Source of the DNA: Branchiostoma floridae
Taxonomy: Eukaryota; Chordata; Leptocardii; Amphioxiformes; Branchiostomatidae
Assembly: GCF_000003815.2 (NCBI RefSeq)
Contig: NC_049997.1
Location: 2,424,601-2,488,600, forward strand
Direction of reading: 5' to 3'
Length of the DNA stretch: 64,000 nt
The position numbers were made by a program, and so were the translations under genes. The notes under the pieces are model-generated. The model was not told the origin of the DNA, searched no databases, and saw only the letters and a list, made by a program, of their open reading frames with translations. This document shows, piece by piece, positions 46,801 to 52,278 of this stretch. Position 1 is the stretch's first letter. Each line of letters starts with the position of its first letter.

Positions 46801-49800
46801 AATCCTAACGGAAGGAAATTATATCTATCGCCGTAAAGAAATATAAATTTTGTCGGAGGTACGCCTAGGGACTACTATTTCGCAAATGATGGCATGTATC
46901 TAACGTGTATAAAACCACCACAAATGCTACCCTCTCGACAACAATTGCTAAGGATGGCATATTTGAATCCTAGCGATGATAACGTACCAACACACATACC
47001 TGAACATTGGGAGACGTTTTTCCATGGAACGTGCGTTTCTGGTACCTGTTTTCAGGAATGGGGCACGCTAGATCTAAAATGGGAATACGGGGGCTTAACC
47101 AGATCAATTGACTGTTTCTGGGCCCTAAACCGTCAATGCGGAGATCCGGCACGAACCATTGAGTACAAGGCCCTTGGTGTACATCCGCGTGTGGTCGACC
47201 CGGAAATGAGACCATCAAAACCACTCGATCTATGAAAAATGTAGTTAATTTCGGCCAGGCATACGGAAATCTATTGTTAGCTCCGCGAAGGACGTTCTTG
47301 AAACTCCAACGGGGTACTATTTTTGACTGGGTTTGGGCGTTCGCAAGAAACTTTTAATGGATCTGTATACTTTTGGTAAGGCTATGGGACGAACGAACGA
47401 ACGAACGATACTTTTGGTGCGAATAAAATTGCGACTTAGGACCCCTACATACATCAGTGTTGTCAGGTACTGCAATATTGCAGGCCAACACCGCTTTTCT
47501 AAAAGTAGCGTGGTATAGTCCATAGATATCTGGTAAGCCGTACGCCAAAGGAATAACCCCTTACGGGAGATAGTTCTGTGATGGTCGGTTTAAACTATGA
47601 TCATTTCTAAACAGGGCGTGGGGTGGGTGAAGTTCTGGTTATCGCTTTCTTCTTAAACTTTGTCAATTCATTTGGATAAGATGATGATAAACTCCGATAA
47701 AGGATGTATAATTTGCCCATCATAACACTTGCACCAGATTAGAATGGTAGTACGTACCCAAGAGTTAAAAAAATCGATGCCATTTTAAAGCATTACGCAG
47801 CAACTACATATGCTTTATGATCCGATTAATTGCTGTGACAATAAATTAATGGCCTAATCATGAAGGGTATGATGTGTACATATTTTATGATCAGTCTAAT
47901 TTTGACTCAAAAGCTAAACGTTTTAAACTGTCTTCTAAAAATTGAGGAAGGGAGTGACCGTCGTTATGATATAGTAACAGTTAATTGCTATTTCGTGCCC
48001 GAGGGCTAATTGCAGGTAACATGGAGGGGACAAGCAATAATGTACAACACTATAGAATGTATCTATTCTAAAGGCTAACTCTGCGATCTGTAGGTCTCGA
48101 CGTCTTTTCCTGAGACAGTGGAAGACGAAGGATCCCACATTTTTAAAAAAATAAAATCGATATAAAACCGTTGAATGGATGAATGAACGAATGAATGAAT
48201 GGTTGTGAAACGAATGGTTAAGGTGAGCCTCCTGCCAATATTCCCCACCCCTTGAGAACACTTGGACCAGTCCTAGCTGTATTGCCGTATTTGACAGCAA
48301 TTTGTGTCAGTGATGAGATATTCTCCACTTGAATGACAACAGATAAGTATTTCCCATGCATGTCGAACGCCCTTTAATCGCCGTTGATCCGCAACCTTCG
48401 TTTTTTATTTCCCAATATGTCAAAGACAAATGTTTTTCGCTGTGAGTAGCTGAGACCTTGAAGCAATGTATTCATCTCTATTTCTCACGGATCCCCTGAG
48501 ATGCTGCGTAATTACGTTAGTGACTGGGGGGAACAACAGTCGGCTCAAGTGGGACTCCCTCCCTCAGGGCCCCTTTGCGAACAATCAATATATAATAACA
48601 GGGAATAGAAATAAAGCAGCTTGTCAAAGGCATGCCTATATGTATAATTTTCCTGTCCAAATGGGATCTTTCTGCACGATTTCATCGTAAATAATGCCAC
48701 ATTTTATTGATTTCTTTTGCCTATTATTTTAGGTGGCATTAAGAATCTAAATGGCAATAACGAGTGTCAAAAAACCATGACTCATTGATAGTCTTAGACA
48801 AAGTCTCGCGTGGCTTTATGACAAACCAAGTCTCGCGTAGTTTCATGCCCTGCTGTTCTTGCCGCCATGACGGCGCCGCTTTGAAGCTTCAGGACTTATG
48901 TGGATCTGAAAGTTTCCTAACAACAATCTGTGCTTGATCCATCACTGATTTTCTAAACGATTCAAGGATTGGTGAAAACGAATCAATTGTCAAGGTGTTA
49001 TTGTTGAATTACATAATATGGTACAAACATTACGAAAAACAATTGCCGTTTGCACCACTATCTTAAAAGCATACAACACAGATTTTTATTTTCAATGGAC
49101 CAAAATAGATTACCGTATCAAATTCATTTTCAGAAAAATACAAAGCCCGCTGCAGTACCGTAGGAAAACGTCAGGTAGGCCGTTTTCGAACTTGACCATC
49201 CTTTTCACAACCAAGAGACACCTACCAAAAAGCACAAAGTTCCATCCACAATTTTTCGCGTTATATGCTGTTGAAATACATATAGACCAATCACCCCATG
49301 AAATAGCCGAAAACATACCCTTCTTGGCGAAGGCATAGATATATAGACGAGGCATTGTGATGAGTCTAATTCTGGCTGACATTTTCAGACCACTGAGTGG
49401 TCTCTTCAACTCTTGTCTCATTAATAATGGAGGCCTGGATGCCACATGAATAGAAAGTTGGGCGGAATCAGTACAATAAGAGTCACTATATCTGGGTTAT
49501 GTACATCGTAATTTTCATACAAAAATGGTGATAAAGCTTGTATCATTCTTTCAATTTGTTAATGATGAACTTCTATCATGCAAAAATGTGATCATAGGAT
49601 ATAGTTATGGCGAAACTTGACAATTGTGATTGTTATAACGTTCCCCAAAGGATACTTAAATTTTCTCGAAGTGAATTTTGTTTCTCTAATTGTCACCATT
49701 TTTTTTTCAATTATAAGCAGTTACCAATTTGTTGTGTAAACAGCTTAGGATGTTTCATATAGGGTTATGATACATGTATAACCATGGGTTGTACCTGATA

Positions 49801-51165
49801 TTCTAACGTTATATAAAAATGCCGTTCGCATTTGCTGTGCTTTCTGCGCGAGACGTCTACAGAGATAGATTGTGGGTCGGTGCCCCTGATTATGATAATA
49901 AGGCCAAGCCCCATAGCCCATAGTTCGTTCATTGCGGGACACATACAGACGAGGTTTGTGATTAAACGGGACAGTTTGTGCTTTCGTCTTTGTAGAGCTC
50001 TTTGACAGTGGAAACCTGTAATTATTTCGTTTACGATAAATATAAGTGGAACCGTAGGATGGAAGAATCAAATGGAATTAATTAGCCTTGATTTTTACGG
50101 TCGCCTTGTTTGTAAGACTGAGAGTAAATTGGTTCATAAATCTAATGCTTTTACATCAATTATTATTAATAAAGATGCAGGGTAAACAAAAAAACAAACA
50201 AAGGGTCAGAAGAGACTGTGCAAGTATTGGATACGATGGAAAATGACACATATTTCATGTGTAAATACCACAATTATGAGTTAAAAAAAAACAGACCATT
50301 TGAAACAAAACTTTCAGAGCTTTCACCATCTAGAAGACCTCAACAAAATCATATTAAAAAAATACATTTCTAAGGTATCTAATCTCTGTGTTCTATTGCA
50401 GTTCACTTTCAGTCATTAGTTTTGACATAAAGTTACTTCTGATAAGTCCATTTGTTTGCAAAATAAAGAAAATGTGGTTGTTTTTAATGTCTGTAACGCA
50501 AACCCAAACTCAAAAACAAAGTTCCGTGCGTTCAACTTTAGCGAACGATAAATGAAGTTAATGAATCAGCAAATTGTTTTGAAAGAGAGAGGCAGTGAAA
50601 ATAATTGACAATGTGCCAAGGAGACACTTAGTGTCAGAGCGTGCAATCCCACCCAGGCTGTGAGAATCGCAGAGGGGATTGTAGGGTGTAGATTCAAATC
50701 GAGAAGTACACGTGGGATCACAACCCGGCACCCGGTACATTTTTCAATCAGTTAAACGTCATTTATCTTAAAAGGGGGCAGAGTGAAAGGTCGCTTAATA
50801 ATCACTTGGGACGAAGACAGACATTAACGTTTTGTCACATTTCTAGACGTATGGGTAGCTATGCAGTGTACTTTGTGCGTACATGTGTGTGTGTGGGTGG
50901 TGGGTGGGGGTGTGTGTATATACATTAACAGTCATCACATTACAGATGATTGTGACGAAATTGTGTCTTTCGCTGTATAAACGAGTATAGCATTAGATGT
51001 CCATTGTTTCTGTGGTTGAGGTTATGGCGTATGCAGTATTTCATTGGGCAATCAATCATCTTCCGTGCTAAACAAGCGACCTCTTTCGGCTGGGAAGTGA
51101 AACACATACAGATACATATCATATCAGAGAAAGCAACACACACATTCAAACACACAAAGATACAG

Positions 51166-51238
<73 letters not shown>

Positions 51239-51615
51239 CAAACAAACACACACATACTAAAACACAAGCACATACACAAAAACACACAACACAGACAGCT
51301 CTATCTTGAAGTATGAGTTTGTATGCTCCAATCTCTAATCGTTTCTGCTTTGCCGTTCGGAGAGTGGTACAATCATTGTAGGCTTTCTAAACATGAACTA
51401 GATAAAATGGCAGATTGCGCGCACCAAAACCTGCTCAGGCTCCTCCTCGCGCATGCGCTGTCCGGGTGTGACTACATCCGGGGGCTCTGTGATCTCGCTG
51501 GAGGCGTCTTCATCCGGGGCCTGCAGGTAGGTGCGGAACAGGAACAGGAACAGCGCAAGCGCCAGGACACCTATCCCAGCAGCCACCGCGAACACCTCCC
51601 ATCCCGGCACCGCCA
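4644..51615 (-). CDS. Syt12: Synaptotagmin-12 orthologue, eight coding exons found, 5' end missing
   Basis: This span joins eight exons listed separately. Product: a type I membrane protein of secretory or synaptic vesicles, with one N-terminal transmembrane helix, a cytoplasmic linker and tandem C2 domains, C2A and C2B. Evidence is the family order (TM with GWEV entry, linker, C2A, C2B, terminal HWNQM-x10-MWHP signature), in-phase GT-AG introns and close residue-level agreement with vertebrate SYT12 in C2B, such as the SYLPTAERLTVV strand and the DPFVKVYLLQ strand. Assembled length is about 470 residues against about 420 in mammals; the excess is in the linker. Calcium ligands are degraded: C2A loop 3 has A and R where synaptotagmin-1 has D230 and D238, and C2B loop 3 has E, T and P at its three aspartate positions. 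The protein is therefore predicted to be calcium-independent or nearly so, as SYT12 is. The first exon(s) were not found. Confidence 0.9.
4954..4973. repeat. Poly(C) run of 20
   Basis: An uninterrupted run of 20 C lies in the last Syt12 intron, about 140 bp upstream (gene sense) of the terminal exon. Its length may be an assembly approximation. Confidence 0.9.
5066..5130 (+). mobile_element. Fragment of the CATCCAGGTAATAAGATACGCC MITE family
   Basis: A partial terminal segment (GACATCCAGGCAATAAGATACGCC-like) of a repeat also present near 10.30, 18.38, 32.68, 56.6 and 63.81 kb. A diverged piece of its other half (ACAACTGGATATGGTTTTG) is at 5540-5560, so the copy may be split by the foldback element at 5305-5421. 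Confidence 0.5.
5305..5421. mobile_element. Foldback MITE beginning TAGCCTGGAATCCAGCC
   Basis: Two 37-bp inverted arms (35 of 37 positions match by eye) flank a loop of about 40 bp. The arms start TAGCCTGG, as do other foldback sequences in this window (56.25 kb and, partly, 63.40 kb). No coding capacity. It lies in the last Syt12 intron. Confidence 0.65.
5687..5820 (-). CDS. Syt12: Syt12 exon: C2B loop 1 to middle strands
   Basis: Acceptor CTTCCCACAG at 5821 and donor CAG|GTAAGA at 5686. It starts with two bases of a split codon (phase 1 intron) that restores an aspartate, giving DPFVKVYLLQ. It continues through the KKISKKKT polybasic strand, which in the family binds acidic lipids and effectors, and the YNEAMIF strand. 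The polybasic patch is fully retained although the calcium ligands of loop 3 are lost. Confidence 0.95.
5905..6068 (+). repeat. SINE fragment grading into an (ACTC)n microsatellite
   Basis: A B-box-like GGTTAGAATCC and a TTTGGGAAATGTACTTTACAC-like segment match the body of the tRNA SINEs at 23.5, 24.4 and 31.7 kb. Where those continue CCTCACTTCACCC, this copy runs into about 28 units of ACTC (5955-6068). The microsatellite appears to have been seeded from the SINE's own CTCACT stretch. Confidence 0.7.
6595..6870. repeat. Two-copy direct repeat, about 152 bp apart
   Basis: The stretch TCTGGACTTCTATCGAACTT followed by a GGCTTACTTTTGAAG block occurs at 6596 and again at 6749, each followed by a GGACTTTCTTGACGTCA-like end. 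It is a local tandem duplication with moderate divergence. Confidence 0.7.
8428..8548 (-). CDS. Syt12: Syt12 exon: start of C2B
   Basis: Acceptor TTTTTTTCAG ends at 8549. It encodes 40 codons plus one base: a KPAEFGDI entry, the SYLPTAERLTVVI strand and calcium loop 1 with both aspartates (VDEKDDA|D, the second completed in the next exon). The donor is G|GTTTGT, a weak match to consensus, but the frame join is exact. Confidence 0.94.
8720..8738. repeat. (TA)n microsatellite
   Basis: About nine AT units in intronic sequence. Confidence 0.9.
9345..9830. repeat. Two-copy direct repeat, unit about 245 bp
   Basis: A block containing AAAATGTTGTTAATCGCTTC and a following GCCTTGGTGGTCCAAAACCT segment occurs near 9416 and again near 9647. 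Conserved flanks include TTCTTGGCC and GGGAAAATAA. The first copy carries a 101-codon minus-strand frame (9219-9524) which the second copy interrupts, so coding is doubtful. Confidence 0.75.
10296..10372 (+). mobile_element. MITE end, CATCCAGGTAATAAGATACGCC family
   Basis: Contains the GTAGGTTAGACATCCAGGTA end and the adjoining ACTCAAGCAACTGGATATGG segment, nearly identical to copies at 18.38 and 32.68 kb. Solo-end copy; no partner arm seen nearby. Confidence 0.7.
11035..11178 (-). CDS. Short frame homologous to 12668-12811; possible first exon of an unknown family
   Basis: Starts ATG GAT GGA at 11178 and runs 47 codons to a TAG. It encodes MDG...AGVAEKIVDILLC followed by a poorly conserved tail. 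Against the partner at 12.8 kb, 18 of the first 27 residues are identical. In the AGVAEKI and DILLC blocks nearly all base changes sit at third positions, a sign of selection on the protein. Similarity ends at a GTG|GTATTG that could be a splice donor in both copies, so the real exon may be about 27 codons with the rest elsewhere. A shifted plus-strand frame shares the same wobble positions but is less conserved (about 11 of 18 residues against 14 of 18). The family is not recognised; it could be part of a transposon. Confidence 0.35.
   Translation of the reverse strand: MDGVGLGLTFAGVAEKIVDILLCASVVLVTNLLYFDRQACNVTVLNR
12668..12811 (-). CDS. Short frame homologous to 11035-11178
   Basis: Starts ATG GAC GGT at 12811 and runs 47 codons to a TAA. 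It shares MDG and the AGVAEKI-x-DILLC core with the frame 1.6 kb away, again with synonymous third-base differences, and a possible donor at GTG|GTACGA. Both lie on the Syt12 strand inside its largest intron. No downstream exon could be linked. The product is unknown; the predicted peptide is hydrophobic with a charged EKI patch and is not a clear signal peptide. Confidence 0.35.
   Translation of the reverse strand: MDGLHLDVLLAGVAEKIRDILLCTTVVRLNILCVLYSTSIFSSYRLP
13076..13516. other. Assembly gap of 441 N
   Basis: Undetermined bases. Frames spanning the gap are artefacts. The gap hides the 5' part of a hAT-type MITE that ends at 13726. Confidence 1.
13517..13726. mobile_element. hAT-type MITE, 3' half (5' half in the gap)
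   Basis: Matches the right half of the complete copies at 17767-18167 and 24144-25021, including the GGTCCGGTTTTTCTGGACCG palindrome and the terminal TACCCAGCCCTA. The first 20 bp after the gap differ from those copies. Confidence 0.75.
13727..14505 (+). repeat. Interstitial telomere-like array in a three-unit tandem repeat
   Basis: Degenerate CCCTAA motifs (many TAACCCTAACCC runs with GACC, GGAACC and TATAACC variants) alternate with a conserved spacer (CGGACGTGCGTAATCTAAGT, then CATCATGTGATGTT). Units start near 13740, 14100 and 14409, the last truncated. CCCTAA is the complement of the TTAGGG telomere repeat. A short related stretch is at 23965-24060. Confidence 0.75.
14900..14985 (+). 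mobile_element. SINE fragment
   Basis: GGAAAATGCACTTAACACAA then CTTTCCTCACTCCACTAAGG match, with divergence, the post-tRNA body of the SINE at 23505-23759. The tRNA head is missing. Confidence 0.55.
15741..15753. repeat. Poly(C) run of 13
   Basis: Uninterrupted homopolymer; length may be approximate. Confidence 0.85.
17030..17130. mobile_element. Possible SINE fragment ending in a TTTAAC-rich tail
   Basis: A GC-richer stretch (TAGCGGCTTGCACAAATG and a GGGCTACAGAAACAGAGATG block) ends in TATAGGCAACTTTAACTTTAAC, a short-repeat tail typical of retroposed SINEs. Assignment rests on composition and tail only. Confidence 0.3.
17767..18167. mobile_element. Complete hAT-type MITE, 401 bp
   Basis: Termini TAGGGGTGGGTA and TACCCAGCCCTA are inverted repeats. 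The flanks GTATGAAC (17759-17766) and GTGTGAAC (18168-18175) form an 8-bp target duplication with one mismatch. The interior holds GGTCCAGGTCC repeats and a GGTCCGG...CCGGTCC hairpin. An 8-bp duplication with TAGGG-like ends is typical of hAT transposons; there is no transposase, so it is non-autonomous. Confidence 0.85.
18383..18460 (+). mobile_element. MITE end, CATCCAGGTAATAAGATACGCC family
   Basis: Near-identical to the copy at 10296, followed by GAAACGGTCACAG, which matches the longer copy at 56.6 kb. Confidence 0.7.
18660..18725 (+). mobile_element. Diverged SINE fragment
   Basis: CTTGGGAAATGCACTCATCA, then TTCTTCACCC and a GAAAATGAGT end, follow the order of the SINE body at 24.5 kb. 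It overlaps a 124-codon minus-strand frame, which I therefore discount. Confidence 0.45.
19449..19707. mobile_element. Long-TIR MITE, GGTGGTATCTCACTGCACTT family, copy 1
   Basis: About 45-bp inverted ends (AAGGTGGTATCTCACTACAC, then GGGGCACCGGTG) surround a core with AATTTCAGAGATAAAGAA and a TTTTGTGTATTTTGTCGTC segment. Four other copies are in this window, in both orientations. Confidence 0.8.
20795..21143. mobile_element. Long-TIR MITE copy 2 with about 45-bp flanking direct repeats
   Basis: The MITE itself is 20847-21095. Each side carries a near-identical direct repeat (AAGTGCACGCCGTAACGATA, then TCCAAATACGTGCAGGCAGACG) at 20797-20838 and 21102-21143. These are far too long for a normal target duplication, so the target was a tandem duplicate or the flanks arose by recombination. 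Confidence 0.7.
22462..22709. mobile_element. Foldback MITE with two nested inverted-repeat pairs
   Basis: Outer arms begin TAGCCTCCGTTGCA and end TGCAACGGAGGCTA, diverging over about 35 bp. Inner arms are TTGGTTCGCGATTTTTAACG and AACGTTGAAAATCGCGAACC. No coding capacity. Confidence 0.65.
22768..23461. mobile_element. TTAA-flanked non-autonomous DNA transposon, 694 bp
   Basis: Exact inverted termini AGGCATACTACG / CGTAGTATGCCT, each flanked by TTAA (22764-22767 and 23462-23465). TTAA duplications are produced by piggyBac- and Kolobok-type transposases; I cannot separate these from the ends alone. The internal 80-codon frame is unremarkable, so this looks like a deletion derivative. Confidence 0.75.
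23505..23759 (+). mobile_element. tRNA-derived SINE, nearly full length
   Basis: The tRNA-like head has an A box (GGCGTAACTGGTAGAG) and a B box (GAGTTCGATCC). The body has GGAAAGGCACTTTACACGAC and a CACCCAGGTGTAAAAATGGG segment; the tail ends GTCCAAAAGCAAAATAG plus about 10 A. It starts 44 bp after the TTAA element. Partial copies are at 31671-31933 and 36096-36281. Confidence 0.8.
23965..24060 (+). repeat. Short telomere-like degenerate CCCTAA stretch
   Basis: TATAACCCTAATCTTAAC, CCCTTACCCTAAATC and ACCCTAAGCCTAACTCTGCG resemble the array at 13.7-14.5 kb, including the CGCACGC spacer. A hAT-type MITE lies close by in both places. Confidence 0.55.
24144..25021. mobile_element. hAT-type MITE carrying a nested SINE
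   Basis: Termini TAGGGCTGGGTA and TACCCAGCCCTA, with perfect 8-bp target duplications CTCTGCCT at 24136-24143 and 25022-25029. Without the SINE at about 24436-24897 it is about 416 bp and matches the copy at 17767-18167. The SINE must be younger than the MITE insertion. Confidence 0.9.
24436..24897 (+). mobile_element. Full-length tRNA-derived SINE, 462 bp
   Basis: A box TAGCACAGTGG (24445-24455) and a perfect B box GGTTCGAATCC (24488-24498) lie in a tRNA-like head. They are followed by a body with GGAAAGGCACTTTACACGAC, a GGGCACGTAAAAGAACCCGT segment and a CATCACCATGATGGTAACAT end, then a 14-base A tail. This is not a functional tRNA gene: the head is degenerate and joined to the SINE body. 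No clear target duplication is visible. Confidence 0.85.
25500..26205 (+). repeat. Tandem repeat, about four diverged units, first interrupted by a MITE
   Basis: Units share GTCGCATGGGGTACATATCA, then ATTCAAAGGATTTATAA and a GTATACACACAGAGATT-like end, near 25509, 25803, 25956 and 26123. A GGTGGTATCTCACTG MITE interrupts the first spacing. Confidence 0.75.
25586..25798. mobile_element. Long-TIR MITE copy 3
   Basis: Same inverted ends as 19449-19707, with a triplicated GGCAACGGTGTGGCACTGC motif in the left arm; the core is shortened. It is inserted in the tandem array. Confidence 0.75.
26420..26492 (+). mobile_element. Possible LINE 3' end
   Basis: GGGAGCTGCAAAGTTGATTG, then TAATAAAGTTTCAAGTTTCAAATTTCAAG: a poly(A)-signal-like AATAAA followed by a short tandem tail, as in many non-LTR retrotransposon ends. 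No reverse transcriptase frame is nearby. Confidence 0.4.
26516..26758. mobile_element. Long-TIR MITE copy 4
   Basis: Left end AAAGGTGGTATCTCACTGCA, right end GTGCAGTGAGATGCTACCT. The core matches copy 1 (AACGAATTTCAGAGAACGAA). Confidence 0.78.
26860..27190 (+). repeat. Three-copy tandem repeat, unit about 127 bp
   Basis: Units carry AACACTCGACCTAGAAACCG and a TCATCCTAAAATGTTTCAAA segment. The repeats cross AUG-containing frames, but the frames are not conserved between units. Confidence 0.75.
27280..29640 (+). repeat. Complex tandem repeat block of 2.3 kb
   Basis: Recurring modules: GAGGTATCTGAGAGAAGT, ATAAAACCAACTCAATACC followed by GGACAGGATTGTCTTCTAGT, CCCATGGGACAATCACATAA and AAAGCACAGATACACCCC. 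At least seven copies of the GGACAGGATTGTC module occur in a higher-order arrangement. No coding frame persists. Confidence 0.8.
30333..30419 (-). CDS. Syt12: Syt12 exon: last C2A strands
   Basis: Acceptor GGCTGTAG at 30420 and donor CAG|GTGGGT; 29 codons, phase 0 at both ends. It encodes IGEAELKL and a LQPFSTWCSLQD segment. The latter matches the SYT12-specific C2A end closely and identified the exon, which is too short to stand out as a frame. It completes C2A between the 32.5 and 8.5 kb exons without a gap. Confidence 0.92.
30420..32460 (-). other. Syt12: Syt12 intron within C2A
   Basis: Holds a SINE copy (31671-31933) and two partial duplicates of the adjoining exon end (32197-32454). 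The remaining 1.2 kb (30420-31670) shows nothing I recognise. Confidence 0.6.
31671..31933 (+). mobile_element. tRNA-derived SINE with deleted head
   Basis: Same family as 23505-23759 (TGTGGCGTCG start, GGCACTTTATACAACCTT and CACCCAGGTGTAAAAATGGG body, A-rich end). The region between A and B boxes is shortened, so the promoter is probably dead. Confidence 0.75.
32197..32500 (-). repeat. Tandem duplication of the 3' end of a Syt12 exon with its splice donor
   Basis: Units begin at 32197, 32329 and 32455 (spacings 132 and 126). Each carries, on the minus strand, about 39 bp of coding end, the donor G|GTGAGT and about 90 bp of intron. Only the third is attached to the whole exon. The two copies lack an adjacent acceptor, so they are exon-end relics with intact-looking donors. 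Confidence 0.85.
32461..32589 (-). CDS. Syt12: Syt12 exon: middle of C2A with loop 3
   Basis: Acceptor CCCTCCTCAG at 32590 and donor CCG|GTGAGT; 43 codons, phase 0. It encodes the SPNPVFNERFIFHV strand and the VYAYDKFSRQRP loop 3. Aligned with synaptotagmin-1, the loop has A, D and R at the D230, D232 and D238 positions, so only one of three ligands remains. Confidence 0.95.
32670..32850. mobile_element. Palindromic MITE of the CATCCAGGTAATAAGATACGCC family
   Basis: The left half has ACTCAAGCAACTGGATATGG and GGTTTTGGAAA; the right half has the inverted counterpart (GTCTGACCGTGTCCAAAATC, then CCCAGTTGC). Together they suggest a foldback element of about 180 bp. Confidence 0.6.
33370..35500 (+). 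repeat. Tandem repeat of about six units, 360-450 bp each
   Basis: Each unit includes CAGATTCGCTCCAATAAATC, a CATCTAATATCATTCCACTTGACC segment, GACGGACTGCTATTGATCGG and TAACTCCGTTTGAGACTA. Key motifs recur near 33440, 33833, 34200, 34553, 34918 and 35363. Divergence rises toward 35.5 kb. Noncoding by appearance. Confidence 0.85.
35843..36068 (-). CDS. Syt12: Syt12 exon: start of C2A
   Basis: Acceptor TCTCCCATCCAG at 36069 and donor AAG|GTAGGG; one base plus 75 codons. It encodes the end of the linker, the GMGQLEFTLEYD first strand, LLVTVIQAQDL, and loop 1 with both aspartates in place (QDYQGPIDSF), then VKIFL. The split codon joins the linker exon as ATA. A SINE A-tail begins only 27 nt upstream of the exon. 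Confidence 0.94.
36096..36281 (-). mobile_element. 5'-truncated SINE next to a Syt12 splice acceptor
   Basis: The reverse complement matches the 3' part of the SINE at 23505-23759: CACCCAGGTGTAAAAATGGG-like body, the CAAAAGCAAATAG end and a 10-base A tail. The tRNA head is absent. It has the same orientation as Syt12, and its tail stops at 36096, 27 nt before the C2A exon. Confidence 0.85.
37310..37665 (+). repeat. Two-copy direct repeat, unit about 181 bp
   Basis: Both copies contain CTCTTTGTATTTCTCGACAC, AAACCCTAGGAGTGCATGCT and a GGTCATCAAAGTTTTGTG end, with over 90% identity by eye, so the duplication is recent. Confidence 0.85.
39631..39990. mobile_element. Long-TIR MITE copy 5 with nested LINE-end insertion
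   Basis: Ends AAGGTGGTATCGATCTCGCT and GTGCAGTGAGATACCACCTT. The core is interrupted at 39809-39928 by about 120 bp ending GAATAAAGTCAAAGTCAAA, flanked by GAGTA duplications (39804-39808 and 39929-39933). The insert looks like a 3' fragment of a non-LTR retrotransposon. Confidence 0.75.
40920..41149. mobile_element. MITE with CCCCTTTCCACTAG termini
   Basis: The left end TCCCCTTTCCACTAGACGGC and the right end (reverse complement CCCCCTTTCCACTAGGACGG) are inverted repeats around about 190 bp of AT-rich sequence. It ends about 20 bp from the donor of the Syt12 linker exon. Confidence 0.7.
41171..41529 (-). CDS. Syt12: Syt12 exon: cytoplasmic linker
   Basis: Acceptor TATTCCTACCAG at 41530 and donor T|GTAAGT; 119 codons plus two bases. 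The segment between TM and C2A is acidic and rich in S, E and D, then ends in a heptad repeat (SPSRERE, SPTRERE, SPTKDRD, SPLLERS) from a diverged 21-bp DNA repeat. It joins the next exon as RSASIE, a serine in a basic context that could be a kinase site. The linker is not conserved in detail; assignment rests on frame, phase and position. Confidence 0.88.
41590..41862 (+). repeat. Two-copy direct repeat, unit about 137 bp
   Basis: AAAGACTCATAGCTTCCTA and its diverged copy AAAAGACTCATAACTTCCTA begin similar blocks, each ending in a TTTAATGAC...TCATTTGGTCAC-like segment. Confidence 0.7.
42830..44720 (+). repeat. Tandem repeat of about five units, roughly 400 bp each
   Basis: Shared modules: AAGGAAAACAGCTTGGAATC, GAGAGGAATCCCTGGGCGAT and TTTGGAGGCAGCTGGTGTGC, with copies near 42.89, 43.30, 43.73, 44.11 and 44.51 kb. 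The last three are most alike. Confidence 0.85.
45370..45845 (+). repeat. Three-copy tandem repeat, unit about 160 bp
   Basis: Units contain CCCTTTGGCCGAGCAGATTA, TTTATCCGATTATATTCGTG and CCCAATGATAAACACTTGAA modules. The first unit differs most. Confidence 0.8.
51168..51283. repeat. (AC)n microsatellite
   Basis: A long CA run with occasional AAC interruptions, continuing as imperfect CA-rich sequence. It lies in a Syt12 intron about 150 bp from the TM exon. Confidence 0.95.
51431..51615 (-). CDS. Syt12: Syt12 exon: transmembrane segment
   Basis: Acceptor TTTCCCCAG at 51616; two bases of a split codon then 61 codons. It encodes PGWEVF, a hydrophobic helix of about 20 residues (AVAAGIGVLALALFLFLF), then an acidic juxtamembrane stretch. 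The GWEV entry to the membrane helix matches SYT12. I place the donor at CAG|GTTTTG; TTG|GTGCGC six bases on is possible and also keeps frame. If the upstream exon ends in A, the split codon would be ATG and could be the start. Confidence 0.88.
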
Positions 51616-52278
51616 CTGGGGAAACAAAATCATCGATTAATCAAGCAAAATAATCAATCAAATTGGTTTGTTCATAAAAAGAGCGTTGCAGCAAGGGCTG
51701 AATCTTGTTTTCCATATAGCAAGTATATCAATTTACACTTCATACACAAAACATAGAATTAGAATGCATTGGCGTAGATTTAGCTTTGGATTGGATTTTG
51801 ACTAGCTTATGATAGATATACATTTCTCCAAATCCTCTCCAATCATTTTTGAAACTAAATCGCATGCACAGAGTGACTTTTGTATTTGTCTTAATTTGAG
51901 TCCAACTTTCTAATTAGATTCCAATGAAATTCTATGAACATATGACCATATCAAGAGCTGTCCCCGGACGTTTCGAATCTTATTAAAGAAAGAGAACGAA
52001 AGGAAGAGAACGTGAAAAAGTTACGACTTGAATTACTCTTAGTTACCAAAATTGTCCCTTTTAGATCCGTTGACAAACATTTTTCCTATTTGCCGATTTC
52101 TACTATTATTCTAGCACGCAAGGGTGGACAAAATGGTGTCGCGGTAATGGTGATACTTGTCCTCTTCGCTACCCATAGTGCCCCATGTCTCCCAGTATGC
52201 AATGGGATCCTTGAAAAGGTCAATGACTGCCGTCAATAAAGTGACGTCAAAAATTATTTAATATCTGTTGAGACTATG

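Larger units (their letters stand above)
41530..51430 (-). other. Syt12: Syt12 intron between TM exon and linker
   Basis: Contains tandem duplications at 41590-41862, 42830-44720 and 45370-45845, and (AC)n at 51168-51283. Between 46.3 and 50.9 kb I see AT-rich unique sequence with only unsupported frames, plus short AACG and AATG tetramer runs at 47.39 and 48.18 kb. Confidence 0.6.

Noticed and set aside
46894-47235. 113-codon plus-strand frame
   Set aside because: No domain or signal recognised and an equally open frame overlaps on the minus strand.
49018-49445. Overlapping frames of 106 and 111 codons on opposite strands
   Set aside because: Neither has a domain or splice context linking it to Syt12; composition is ordinary AT-rich intron.
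50940-51309. Frames rich in HT or VC on both strands near 51.2 kb
   Set aside because: Translation of the (AC)n microsatellite.
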